Of a stretch of 33,860 nt of DNA, positions 1 through 11,400 are shown piece after piece. This DNA comes from Monoraphidium neglectum (taxonomy: Eukaryota; Chlorophyta; Chlorophyceae; Sphaeropleales; Selenastraceae). Position numbers and translations under genes: made by a program. The stretch's first letter is position 1. The number at the start of each line of letters is the position of its first letter. Below the pieces are notes generated by a model that had not been told where the DNA came from, made no database searches, and saw nothing but the letters and a program-made list of their open reading frames with translations. The stretch is from the NCBI RefSeq assembly GCF_000611645.1, contig NW_014013386.1:1-33860 (forward strand), in the 5' to 3' direction.

Positions 1-132
1 CCTCGCCCCCTGAGCAACGAGACGCCCCAGCATGAAACCGCTCCTCTACAGCTCCCAGCCCAAAATCTGCCCGAAACACCCGGCGCAACCCCCGATGCCC
101 CACCCCCTGGCACTGCACTCGTTTGCCCCCAG

Positions 133-724
133 GCGCCGGCGAGCCGAACGTGGACTCCTTCCTGGCCAACCCCTACGCCAACCTGAAGGAGCGGCAGCAG
201 CAGGAGGTGGTACAGCTGCTGGACAAGCTGCAGCCCGACACCATAGTGCTCGACCCAGACGCCATCGGAAAGGTGGGTGTGTGTGGAAGGCGGGGTGGGG
301 TTGCAGCACGGAGCGGCGATGGGACGGCTCGTCGATGGGTTGTCATGGAAAGGGAGATGGTATGGAAACACGATTGGTTGAGTATGGCGACATAATATTG
401 ACACCATGTTATTGTATCACTATCTTGCAGGTGCTGCGGGAGCCGACGGAGGTCGCGCGGGCGCGCAAAGCGGCAGCCGAAGAGGCCAACCGCGCGCGCG
501 TCGCCGCGCGCCGCGAGGAGGCGGACGAGAAGAAGCGGATGAAGGGCAAGAACAAGCCCTCGCGGCGGCAGCGGCGCAAGCAGAGCAACGTGATAGAGGA
601 CAAGAAGCCCGCGGTGCTGGCGCGGATGAAGGAGGAGGAGGAGCGGCGGAAGGAGGCGGCGGAGGAGGAGAGGCGGCGGAAGCTGGAGGCTGTGCCAAGG
701 GCGCTGCAGCGGTTTGCAAAGTGA
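133..724 (+). CDS. UTP7: UTP7/WDR46 (BING4) homologue, C-terminal exons only
   Basis: This is the C-terminal end of a WD-repeat protein of the small-subunit processome (UTP7 in yeast, WDR46/BING4 in animals), which acts in the nucleolus in 18S rRNA maturation. Two exons are visible: 133-272 and 431-724, with an intron at 273-430 (GT donor after GGAAAG, acceptor TTGCAG). The first encodes GAGEPNVDSFLANPYANLKE, the conserved start of the BING4 C-terminal domain, then LLDKLQPDTIVLDPDAIGK. The second is a highly charged Lys/Arg/Glu stretch ending in RALQRFAK, which matches the family's usual ending (ALDRF-type). Bases 1-132 look like the end of an upstream intron (TGCCCCCAG acceptor). The WD propeller lies off the left edge. 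A TGTAA signal follows at 1041. The family call is confident; the start is not in the window. Confidence 0.85.
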
Positions 725-1371
725 GGGGCCAATTGTCCGGCAAATGGCTGGCCGCGGGGTGGCGGGGCTGTTGGCAGCCAGAGGCTGCCAGGCGGCTGTC
801 TGTGTTGTGGTATGTTTGTGTTACATGCCCCATGTGTTTGTTGTTGTGTTGGTGGCCTCTGCCTTATCCTGTTTGGTAGCCCCCAGCTTTTCTCAGGCGC
901 TTGCTCGCTGGCAGGTTTGCTTTGCAGCTTTGCTTTCCTTGACCCCTGAGCTTCTGGCTCAAGCCCCATATCCTGACCACCAGCAAGTGTTACCCATCCT
1001 TGGGCGGTGTTGCCTGCAAGGGCCCTTGCTAATTTGACGCTGTAAACAAAGGTTTACATCAACTGAAAATTATGGAAACCGTCAAGACAGGAGCCAAAGG
1101 GCGAGTAAGGAAACGACGCATGATGACAGCAGGCCGGAAAATTGTCAGCTAAACTGCTCACTGCTGGCGCACGGACATGCGTGCATTTTGTCAGGCTGTT
1201 CCACCTAGACATGGGCCGGGCATTCAAGAACGCGTTTTGGTGTGGTGTGCGTGGATGGTGCAGTGCACGCAGGTGTTCAGCTCGCCTGCACGCGCCTTGA
1301 AGTCAACAAGTCAGCACGCTGCCCCACAGACCCCCTGCAGCCACCCCGCACCAACAGGCAATACGGCATTA
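725..1371. other. Intergenic 3' region between two convergent genes
   Basis: This holds the 3' UTR of the UTP7 homologue (+) and the 3' flank of the broken gene copy (-). I see no supportable gene. It contains TGTAA-type polyadenylation motifs on both strands, described separately. Open frames here have no recognisable protein and lack family features. Confidence 0.6.
1041..1058. promoter_or_regulatory. Palindromic double TGTAA polyadenylation signal
   Basis: The 18 bases read TGTAAACAAAGGTTTACA, a perfect inverted repeat with 7-base arms (TGTAAAC/GTTTACA) and a 4-base loop. TGTAA is the usual green-algal polyadenylation signal. Here it is present on both strands, about 320 bases after the UTP7 stop (724, +) and about 315 bases after the stop of the minus-strand copy (1372, -). 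It may therefore serve both convergent genes. The function is inferred from position and motif. Confidence 0.55.
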
Positions 1372-2619
1372 CTATCCCCTCTCGGCATCGGCCGCCTGCT
1401 GCCGCCGCTTTGCGCGGGCGGCGTTCCCCCGCCGCCCGCCGCGGTGGTAGTAGCGCTTGGGGGCCGCCGCAGCCCCCTGCTGCTGGCCGTCCTCCTCCCC
1501 TGCCGCCTGCAGGGGGGCGCCGGTGAAGTCCTGGTGCACCTCCAAGGCGCCGCCGTCGCCCCCACCATTGTCATGCTGCCTGGCCTCCTGGCCGCCCGCT
1601 GCCCAGGCGCCCCGAGCCTCCCAGCTGTTGCCAGCGGGCTGCGGCTGCTGGTGCTGCTGCTGACGTGGCGGCAGCGCCCGCTGCTGCTGAGGCCGCAGCT
1701 GCTGGCCCCCCTGATGCAGGAGGGCAGCCACCGCACTCGCGTGCTGGGGCGACGTGCGCACCCTCCGCGGCACAGCGGGCGCTTTGCTGGCCTCGGGTGC
1801 GGCTGAGGGCTCGCGGCCACAGCCGACCCTGTCATTGCCATGATAGGCAGCTGGCGGATCTCCTGCCTGCTGCTCGGACGCGGCGGCGTATGGGCCGGCG
1901 CAGTCCAGCTCGCAGCCCAGGTCCTGCACCGCCGACTCTAGCCGCTGCGGGCCGCACTCGCGCAGCGGCTTTAACTGGTGGTGCTGGTGCTGGTGCTGCT
2001 GGGGCCCTTGGGCACGCGTGTTCGCAGACGACCCCTGCTGCGGCTGCGACGAAGGGCGTGCCTGAGCAGAAGGCTGGGGCAGCCTCATCTGCCCACCCTG
2101 CCGGAGGAGCCGCAGCAGCCTGACCCCCTCGGCCGCCTGCTGCTGGCCGGCGCCGTCCAGGGGCTGCTGTGCTGGCCCGTTGTCGTCGCGGCCATCATTG
2201 AGCTCCTCAGCCGCGTCGCAGCTGGCGCGGCTGACCAGCGATGAAACAGGGTGGGACATCGCCACACAGGCCTGCACGGTCTGCGGCGCCGCCACATCAG
2301 AGCAGGTGTCCTGCTGCTTGGCCGTCGCGCCGCTGTCGCAGCCGATGCTATCAATGGCGTCGCAGCCATAGTCAAGGCTAGCGGCCAGCGAGCCGAAGTA
2401 CAGCAGCTCGAGTGGCGCCACCACCACCGCGGGCGTCTCAACCTCCGACGCCGCAGTGCTTCTGTCCGGGGCTGGCGGCGAGAGCAGGCCTGCACTGATG
2501 GAATCAAGCAGCGGCGCCGACTGCTGCTCTTCATCACTGGAGGGGCACGCTGCGAACTCCAACGGTGCCAGCTCCACCTCAGCTGGCTGACCATCAGGGC
2601 TGCTGCAGGCCTGCGATGC

Positions 2620-2667
<48 letters not shown>

Positions 2668-4487
2668 CAGGCACGAGGGGGCCGGCACGGCAAGGCCGGT
2701 GGCGGCGGGGCTGCTGGAGTCCCGGCCAACGTGGGGCTCGGGCACCACAGAGCGCACGACCCTGGGGGCAGCAGCGCGCTGGGGGTGCGCGGCGGCAGGG
2801 CCCAGGAGCAGGGATGTCATGTGGGCGGCGAGGCTGCGGCTGACGTGGCTGCGTGAAACCATCCCGGATGTCAGGATGCACTGCCATGACTGCATGTGCA
2901 GGTAGCCCGCCGCGAGGGTCTCCAAGCGCCACAACCTCATGCCGTCGCAGGGCAGCGGCCGCCGCGGCACTTGAAGTGGCGCTCCCGCCTGCCGCGGCAT
3001 CGGCGGCAGCACATGTTGCTCGCTCGCAAGCAGGGAGCCAGGGATGCCGCAGGCCTGTGGCTGGCAGGCCCAGCCGCCAGCGGCGCCGGCGGCAGCAGCA
3101 GGGCCTGAGGCGTTGCGGCGCAGCCGAGCAGGCGCAGCGGCTGCAGGGTGCAGCGGCCGTTCTCGCTGCAGACTGTGAAGGCGGCGTGGGTTGTGACGCT
3201 TACGGTGTTGTTGGCCTTACCAGCACAGCGCTGCTGGCTGACCAAGATGACAACGGCGTGAGCGGCGCTGCCGTTGGTGCATGGCTGCTGCTGCAAGGAG
3301 CCGAGGGGGCCAAAGTGCGTCAGGGACGCGCTGGCGCAGCATCGTCGCCGCACGGCAGGGCACGTGTTGGCCTCGAGCTGTCAACGGCTGCAAACACCGG
3401 CTGGCTGCGGCGGCTGAAGCAGAATAGCGGCGCGACGGTGACTGTCGTCTCGCCGTTGTTGAGCGTAATGAGAAACTTGGTGATCGCGCCTCGCCAAGCT
3501 GCGGCGGCCCATGCACCAGCAAACGCGGCAATGGGGGTTGCCGCGAGCTCGGCCGCGGCGCCAGCCGCGCAGTACATGTTGACAACGGCGCCCACGGGGC
3601 CAGATGTCACAAGCACATATGAGGGCGCGATGCTGGCGTCGGCCGGGGGGCGACTGGGCTGAGGAGCACTGGGCGGAGGCTCAGCGACTGCAGCCGGCGG
3701 CGCGGTGTCGGCGGCGGGGTCAGGCACGCATTTGCATGTGGCAGCGAGGCCAGCAGTGCACACAGCGGCGCCGGACGGCTTCGGCGCGGCTGCTGCGGCG
3801 GGGCCGAGGGGGCGCGGCACGGCGGGCGGGCACGCCCTGGCCAGCAGCATGCGGGGGGCGGCCGACGGCAACACAAACCACGCCAGGCGGCGGCGGGACG
3901 AGGGGGCCGCCGCGGCCGGCGAGGACGGCGCCGTGTGTGTTGACGGCGCCTGGACGCAGGGGTGTGGTGGTGGCGCCGGCGGGGGGTCGCCGGGGTCTGG
4001 GGCTGGGGGTGGGTCCCCGCGGTCGTGCTTGGTGCTGGGTCTGGTCCAGCAGGGGGTCAGAACGCGCTTTATGGCCTTCCAGAGGCGACCAGCGGAGCCG
4101 ATCCTGGAGATCATTGGTGTGGTGATTCGCAGGAGGATTTCATCATGTTCGAGCATGAGAAGCGATGGCAACGGCGCGCGGCCCTCTGTCTCGTCGCTCG
4201 CGTCGGTGCGCGCAGCAGCGCGCCGCCTTCCAGCAGCACCCCCCTAAAACTGCTGCACGCCCGTGGCGTTGCCCGCACCTGAAGCCGAGGTGGCCGATCC
4301 TATTCACGCTATTTTCTCGCCTGGACACCTTGCTGCGAGGCTTCGCAGCCCTCCTGGGCCGCTTGGGGCTCAGCTGCGCGGAACCACTCCTGGACGCGTG
4401 AGTCTCCTGGGGCGCAGAAGCTGAACTTTGAATTATGTTGATGGTAGCCAACACCGCTACCACGGCAGCCAGGCGCAGGCTCGCCAT
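1372..4487 (-). pseudogene. Broken copy of the unknown Q-rich gene (paralogue of 29875-33015)
   Basis: Read on the minus strand, this matches the intact gene at 29875-33015 from start codon to stop. The first exon (from 4487) encodes MASLRLAAVVAVLATINIIQ, hydrophobic like a signal peptide. An intron follows whose 5' end aligns with the GT donor of the other copy but reads AGGCGAGA, so it would be a GC-AG intron; its acceptor is CTCCAG near 4098. The large exon then changes frame twice relative to the intact copy: in a Gly/Ser-coding stretch around 3320-3360, and around 3068-3075, where a run of four Gs in the intact copy has three. The three frames cover about 3320-4171, 2937-3353 and 1372-3012. 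A pure Gln tract (about 15 CAG codons, 2620-2667) is much longer than in the other copy. The C-terminal 190 residues are closely similar to the intact copy, so decay looks recent. Unrecognised introns at the breaks are the alternative. Confidence 0.75.
2618..2667 (-). repeat. CAG trinucleotide tract (polyGln in the broken copy)
   Basis: This is a run of about 16 CTG units on the plus strand, read as CAG (Gln) in the minus-strand copy. The intact copy has only a short Gln run at the matching place (about 31718), so the tract expanded in this copy or contracted in the other. Confidence 0.85.
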
Positions 4488-5471
4488 GTTGGACTACGTC
4501 AACTAAGCTTCACGCAATGCGGTCGTGTGTGCTTTATGTTTGATAGAAGACAGATAAGACCCTTCATACATCACAGGTGGGTTTGACTCCGGCCTTTCCC
4601 TGGCGGCGGAAAAATCGGCTGCAAGTAGTCCTGCTGTGCGTGGCCGCCTGCAAGCGGCTGCAGAAGCAGACGCTGTTGTGGGCCCCCATCTGTGTTAGGG
4701 GAGAGGCACTAGAATATATGCACATGGTGCCAAAGCAAAGTTGCCCCAGGACCTGGCATGCAGCGTATGCCGCACATTAGGGCGAACGCTTAGAAATATG
4801 GCCCTGGTCAAACCAGCATTGCAGGGTGTTAGCCCTTCACTGCTGTCCTGTATGGAATCCTGTAGCCCATGCAACATCTGCCATGCCAACTTCTCAAGGC
4901 ATGTTCACATACTATGCCAACGCGCACCCCTGAGTTGGCACCGCAGTTGTCTGTGAAGGGCTGGAGACGCGCGTGCGCCACTGCTGCCCCGTCTGAATGG
5001 TGGCATGATGTATTCCTCCTTCCAACCGCATGTGCTATGTCCCACATTCCTTTTGATTTGAGCATGCACCACCTGGCCCTGCTGATCGCCCACGCGGGGG
5101 TTGAGGAGCCTCGGTGACCACTGATTGTTGTTTGCACATGCGTCGTTGCGTCCATTTTGTCGTGCCGCGTGCTGAGCTACGAGCGCAGGCCCCTGGAATC
5201 AGTTGGACATGCTGCCAATGCACCGCACTTCTGCGCTGGGCCGCGGCTGCGGGCGTCGCGGCCTCACGCGCCTTGCTGACTCGCATGCGCCTAGGTGACT
5301 CGGTTGAGAACTGGTGCCGCAGGGTGCCAGCCGGCAGGCTGTGGTCTAGCCACGCTGCATGGTCGCTTTGATCATAGAAATCAAAGCCATAACGCTCACC
5401 AGCAGGTATTCTGGCTGCCGGCTTCGCCCTGAACAGATCCCGCAGATCCCTCTACACCGAACGCAGCAGGC
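4488..5471. other. Divergent upstream region with duplicated 5' flank
   Basis: This lies between the divergent starts of the broken copy (4487, -) and the aldehyde dehydrogenase (5472, +). Its left part, 4488 to about 4790, is similar in inverted orientation to the 5' flank of the intact copy (about 29580-29874). For example, GACCTGGCATGCAGC at 4750-4764 is the exact reverse complement of 29591-29605, at nearly the same distance from the start codon in both copies. The rest, about 4790-5471, shows no gene I can support. Confidence 0.6.
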
Positions 5472-8400
5472 ATGCGTACACTCTCACGCCCCAGCATGCG
5501 GGCCACCGGTCTGCCAATCCGCGGCCGTTTCCAGCCGGCTCGCGCTGTGTCTGTGATGCCCGCCAGGTGGGCGCCCGTGCCGGGCGAGCATCCCAACTGC
5601 AAAACCGGCGGATCCCATCACAGTCCCAACCCGCGGCTTGCTGCATTTCGTATGATACTAGCCTGCTGATACCAGCGTGGTATGCAGGGACGCGCCCACG
5701 CTTGGAGAGTCGGCCATCCGCCATGCGCAGGCCCTGCAGAAAAAGGTATGAGCGGGGCGCACCTGCAGCCGGGTGGTCGCCATGACTCAGCCCACAGCGC
5801 CCTGTGATGTCATGCGCGCGTCACCTGTGCCCCTGATCTGGTCAAAGCGCTGTTGTAATGTGCCTGTGCCTTGATGCTGACCGGTGGTTAAGCTCCCTTG
5901 CTGTACGCTAAGCAGCTGCCTCATGCTGCCGGCCGCCATCATGTGGCAGCCTGCTGGCTGACGCAGCCCCGCCGCACCTCCCACCTCACCCGCCGCCCCA
6001 GCTTTTCATTGATGGGGAGTGGCACGACGCCGTGTCGGGCAAGACGGTGCGCGCATGTGCTGGTGCATGTACATCCGTGTGTGCATTTACTGCCATTACT
6101 TGGATGCATGTGTGAAACCCCACATGCACGCACACGCGCGCACATGTGTGTGTGTGTGTGTGTCGCCTGTGGTAGCGCCAATGAAGAGGTTGAGCCGCAA
6201 CCGGGTGCGCACAGGCACAAGCTCACAAGCACCCAGAGGCATGGCATGTCTGCTTACGGCTGCAATAGCACCGCATGCGTCAATTCCTCGCCACATGGAC
6301 ACCTCATCACAATACAAGGCCCCTACTTCCCCACCCGTTTTGCCCCCCCTGCCTTCTCCTCTTGCCCCGCTCCGCCCCACACCCGCTCGCTCCTTTCCAC
6401 CCTTTATTTATCCCCCCAGCTGCCCGTCGAGGACCCCCGCACTGGGGAGGAGATCCTCCGTGTCGCAGAGGGCGACAAGGCCGACGTGGACAAGGCCGTC
6501 ATCGCCGCCCGCAGGGCCTTCGACGAGGGGCCCTGGTGCGCACAAAAGCGCACCCTCCATGCACTCGCGCGCCTCCGCCCCGCATACGACCCAGCCCCGA
6601 GGACCGTGTGCTGTGTGTGCTGTGCGTGCCAGGGCCTGACTGGGCGTGAGGTCTGTGGCCTCCAAGCGCACCCTGGACCCTGTCCCCAGCCGCAGCCGCA
6701 GCCTGCAGGCCACTTCTGCCTTTGTTCCCCTTCACTGTCAGTGCCTCCACCAAAGCACTCGGACGTCTCCCGCATGGCAGCTAACTGGGTTCCCGCAATC
6801 ACCCCCCACCATCCCGTCCAACGCTCTCGACGACCCCCAGGCCGCGCATGTCTGCCAAGGAGCGCGGTAGGCTCATGTTCAAGTTGGCTGACCTCATGGA
6901 GCGCGACGCAGAGGAGCTGGCGCAGCTGGAGACGCTGGTGCGGCTCGCGCCTCCTGTATCACACCCCTGCTGTCACTAGCCGGGCCCCCCCGGCAGCGCC
7001 GCACGTCGCGTTGCTGCGCTGCGACGCGGCAGCCGCTTTGTGTGGCATGACGCGTTGGCGGCAGCATGCCGGGCGGTGGCATTCTCGTCTTGGAGGAATG
7101 CTTGTTCGTCCTCGTTGGCCCCCGCACCACCTGTGCCTGCAGACCCCTGTGTGCCCATCGTGCCTCGCTGCCGCTGAAACCCCCACTGCAGGACAACGGC
7201 AAGCCGATCTGGTACAGCCGCAATGCGGACATCCCCCTGAGCTACGACCACATCCGCTACTATGCAGGGTGAGCGTCGAGGTCCTGCTTCCCGCCTTCTT
7301 TGCAAAGGCGCAGGCCTGGCGTTCTGCTGCGACGGGTTGCACCTGCATGACAGCCGCTGCAGCGGCGGCGGGGGTCCTGGGGCCGGAATGCGCCAGGCAT
7401 CAATGCTGGGTGCCGCCACCACGAAACCGCGTCGCCCGCACAGTCCAGTAACAACACCTGGGCCATGGTGCCGCGGCCGCCTGTCTCAAATGGCCGCCAT
7501 CTGGTAAAATTTTGAAATGCACAACCCGTCGGTTGCCATCGTCCTTTTGTTTCCAGGTGGGCTGACAAGATCCAGGGCAAGACCATCCCCGTGGACGGGC
7601 CATACTGGGCCTACACCTTCCATGAGCCGCTGGGGGTTGTGGGGCAGGTGCGCGCCTCTGGGGACAAATGTGTGCTTTGTGTGTGTGTGTGTGTATCATG
7701 TGCCGCTCTTAAGTGTGTGTATATCGTGCGCGTGCGCGCTGTGCTAGTGTGCCTGCTTGCATGTTAGCTGGCACTTCCCTGCCAACATGCGATTGCACCT
7801 TCCACAATCCTTGGAACGTAATCTTGATTCTCAGCATGCGGGCACTGTGATCCACTTTGTTGCTTTCATACATCACGCTCCACGTCTCCAAACACCGCCG
7901 CAACTTCCGCCACTCACCCCCAACCCCCAGATCGTGCCATGGAACTTTCCCCTGCTGATGGCGGCCTGGAAGCTCGGCCCCGCCCTGGCGGCGGGCAACA
8001 CCGTCGTCCTGAAGACCGCGGAGCAGACGCCCCTCACAGCCATCAAGATCGGCGAGCTCATCGCGGAGGCCGGTGCGGGGGCGCAAGCGGGCGCACTTGT
8101 CACCTCCCGTGTCACGATGCGTGCTGCCTGCTGACCAGCCAGGGGCCCCTGCTGTGCTTGCGTGCGGATGGCCTTGGGAATCCTCGGCCTTTGCATCCCA
8201 CCCGCTACGACGGGCAGAGCATCCTCTGGCCTGGCGGGGGGCTTCGTGGATCGCCGGCGGCTGGTCGCGATATTGGCTTCTGCCGCTTCTGTTGGCGTGC
8301 CTCCGTCCTGCAACACTGAGTGGTGTCATGGAGTCCTGATCGTCCTGTTACCCCCCTCCTCTGCCCCTAGGCTTCCCCAACGGGGTCGTCAACATCATAT

Positions 8401-11400
8401 CGGGCCACGGCCCCACTGCGGGCTCCGCCTTGGTGGAGCATCCCGGGGTGGACAAGGCGAGTCTGTAATCAGTCATGATGCACAGTTGCCGGCCGGGCGC
8501 CTTGCGATGGGTGGTTATGGGCGATTAGCGGCTGCGGGTGCAGCCCAGCTGCTGCTTGCCCCCCACCTCTACCCAACCTGCAAGCAGCACGCTGCAGCCA
8601 CTGCTCCTTTGCCTGAAGCGGGCACCGCCTGCACACATATGTGTCTGCCACGTGCACTCTTTTGCATGCGTGATGCATGCGTAGTGGGTGTTTGTGCTCC
8701 CCCGCATGTCTTGACAATGCTATGGGTTATCGTCACAATGTTTCCAGATCGCCTTCACCGGGAGCACCGAGGTCGGCCGCAAAATTGGCGCCCAGACCGC
8801 ACACGCGCTGAAGCCCTGCACCCTGGAGCTCGGCGGCAAGGTGCGGCTGCGGCGGGCTGGGTTCTGGATAGCGGCTGGATCCCACTGGTGGCCCGCGCCC
8901 GCCGCCCCCTTGTGCTGCCACAAATTGGCAGGTGTGTGCCTTGGATCGAGCAGGTGCATCACTGAACACACACGCTTCTACTTGCAGGACACCTCATCCA
9001 CTCTCTCCTCTGATAACATCATCAAATTCTTTGCTGTCCGTCCCCGTCCCATTCGATTGCAAGCGCACGCGCCTTCACACAAGCAAACTCCTGACCTGGC
9101 AATTCCTGACCCCCGCCCCACCCGCAGTCCCCCGTGATCGTGTGCCCCGATGTGGACGTGGAGCAGGCCGTCAAGGACGCGTCCTTCGCGCTCTTCTTCA
9201 ACCACGGCCAGTGCTGCGCCGCGGGCTCCAGGCGCGCGACTCTGCTGCGGGCCGCGTTTGGGCCGGGGCCGCGGCATGGGAGCCCCTGGGCCGCGGGGCC
9301 AACGGCCCCATACATGGGGTGGTCCCAGCGGATGCTTCTGACGCTGCTGCTGCCGTCCTGTACGCCACCACTTGCATGAGCGCCGTCCAGGCTGTGCCCT
9401 CGCAACCCGTGCACTTGCTGGCTGGCCCCCTTCGCCCCTTAACCACTTCCACAACCACTCGAAGAATGTCAAGCCTGCGACATACACACGCACACACACA
9501 CACACGCACACACACACACACACACACACATGCACACGTACACACACGCACACACACATACACACATACACAATCAAATAAACCCGTACAAAACACACAT
9601 CACGCATGCACACACACGCGCTCACTTGCACCCACACATTGCTCTTAGGCTGTACGTCCATGAGGCGATCTATGATGAGGTGAGTGTGAGATGCTTTCCA
9701 AGTGTGACCCGAGGCGCACTCCATGTGATCAATCTGGATTTTGTTTGCACCTCTGCTTTGTCCCACATACCTGCGTTCCAAACGGAATGCTGCAGCAACA
9801 CCATCTTGCTGTCAGCCAACCCCCAGCAACCGCCTGCGCGCGTTGCTTCCCTACGCCCCTGCACCTCTCAGTTTGTGGACAAGGCTGCCAAGGCCGCCGC
9901 CGGCCGCCGCGTTGGCGACCCCTTTGGCGACGTCGACCAGGGGCCCCAGGTGGGAGGAGGGGTTTGCAGACCTTCCTGCGTCCAGGCGTCCGCACATTCT
10001 GATGCGAGGTCTGCACTGGCTCGTTGGCACGCTTGCAGATCCATCCACCGTCAGTCTAGGCATCCGAACGGCGAACTGTGATCGCCTCATCTGCCCGCGA
10101 TGCTACCTTTCCAGTGCTGTGCATACGCGCACCGCACAATCGACTTGACCTGTGTCAACCATGACATCGCACGTGCGTCACCTGTACCACCGTCACCCCA
10201 GGTTGACCGTGACCAGTACAACAAGATCCTGGAGTACATCGACCACGGGAAGTCCCAGGGCGCGCGCCTCCTGTGAGCAACACCCCGGGGAGAGGGGACT
10301 TGGCAGGGAAACCCTGCTGCGGCCGTGGTCGCGAGCCAGAGGCCTGGTTCCTGCTCGGCGGCCTCGCATCTCAAGGAGGTGCCCATCGCCTCTCCTGCTT
10401 GACACCTGTTTCCAGCCAATCATTTCAGACCGTTTCACAACCTCTTCTCACCTTCTAACAACACCCGCTCGAATCCATAATTCACCTCGATACCCCGCCA
10501 CAGCACCGGCGGCAGCGCCAAGGGCGACAGGGGCTACTTCATCGAGCCCACCGTGTTTGCCGACGTGAGGGATGACATGCTCATCAGCCGCGACGAGATC
10601 TTCGGGCCGGTGCAGTGCATCTCCAAGTTCAGCACCCTGGAGGAGGTGAGCAGCCCGGCTCCCCACCCAAACCACAGAGCGACGAGTGAGGCAGGCGCAG
10701 CACAGTCCTGAGATGTTCGCCATGACGCTGACACTATGGCTGCCGCTTGGTCTTCCCGCCACCTGAAACCCCAGCCCTGCGAGGCCAGTCTGCGGCCGAT
10801 CCTTTGTCCAGCGCCGCCCCACCCCTCCCGCTTCCTCCAGGTGATCCGCCGCGCCAACGACACGCCCTATGGCCTGGCCTCCGGCGTCTTCTCCACCAAC
10901 GTGGACTCCATCAACACCCTCACGCGCGGCATTAAGGCCGGCACTGTCTGGTGGGCCCCGGGGCACGCTGTGCACCACGCTCGCCAGATTGCTCTGAGCT
11001 GATGCTTTGCCTGCCCAGAAGCAAGGACGCCCGACATCACTAGCTATAGTCACTGTTCGTACTTGTCTCACTTGACCAGTACAATATATATATATATATA
11101 CAATATATATATATATCTATTATATTAGGGGCCGCTCTCACTTGAGACAAGTACGAACAGTGAGACAAGTACGAATAGTGACTATAGCTATAGCAGAGTT
11201 GGGTCTGCTGATGTCTTTTCATTGCAGAGCAATGCCTTATCCTCTGTGCGTACATTACATGTTGAAAACAGTCATGACGAACAATTTATGCTGGCAAGCA
11301 TTGCCTCTCATAAACATGCCAACCATCCGATCAACAGGGTCAACTGCTACAACGTGTACGACTCTGCCGTGCCCTTCGGCGGCTACAAGGTCGTTTGCGC

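Noticed and set aside
2085..2594. Alternative frames over the broken copy, rich in Arg/Ser
   Set aside because: They are shadows of the Q-rich frame, as shown by the match of that frame to 29875-33015.
5898..7451. Long open frame (517 codons) across the first ALDH introns
   Set aside because: It runs through introns and reads the ALDH exons in the wrong frame; the frame used by the exons gives a clear ALDH.
9482..9600. CRISPR-like or other array
   Set aside because: It is a simple dinucleotide microsatellite with no spacers; the genome is nuclear eukaryotic.
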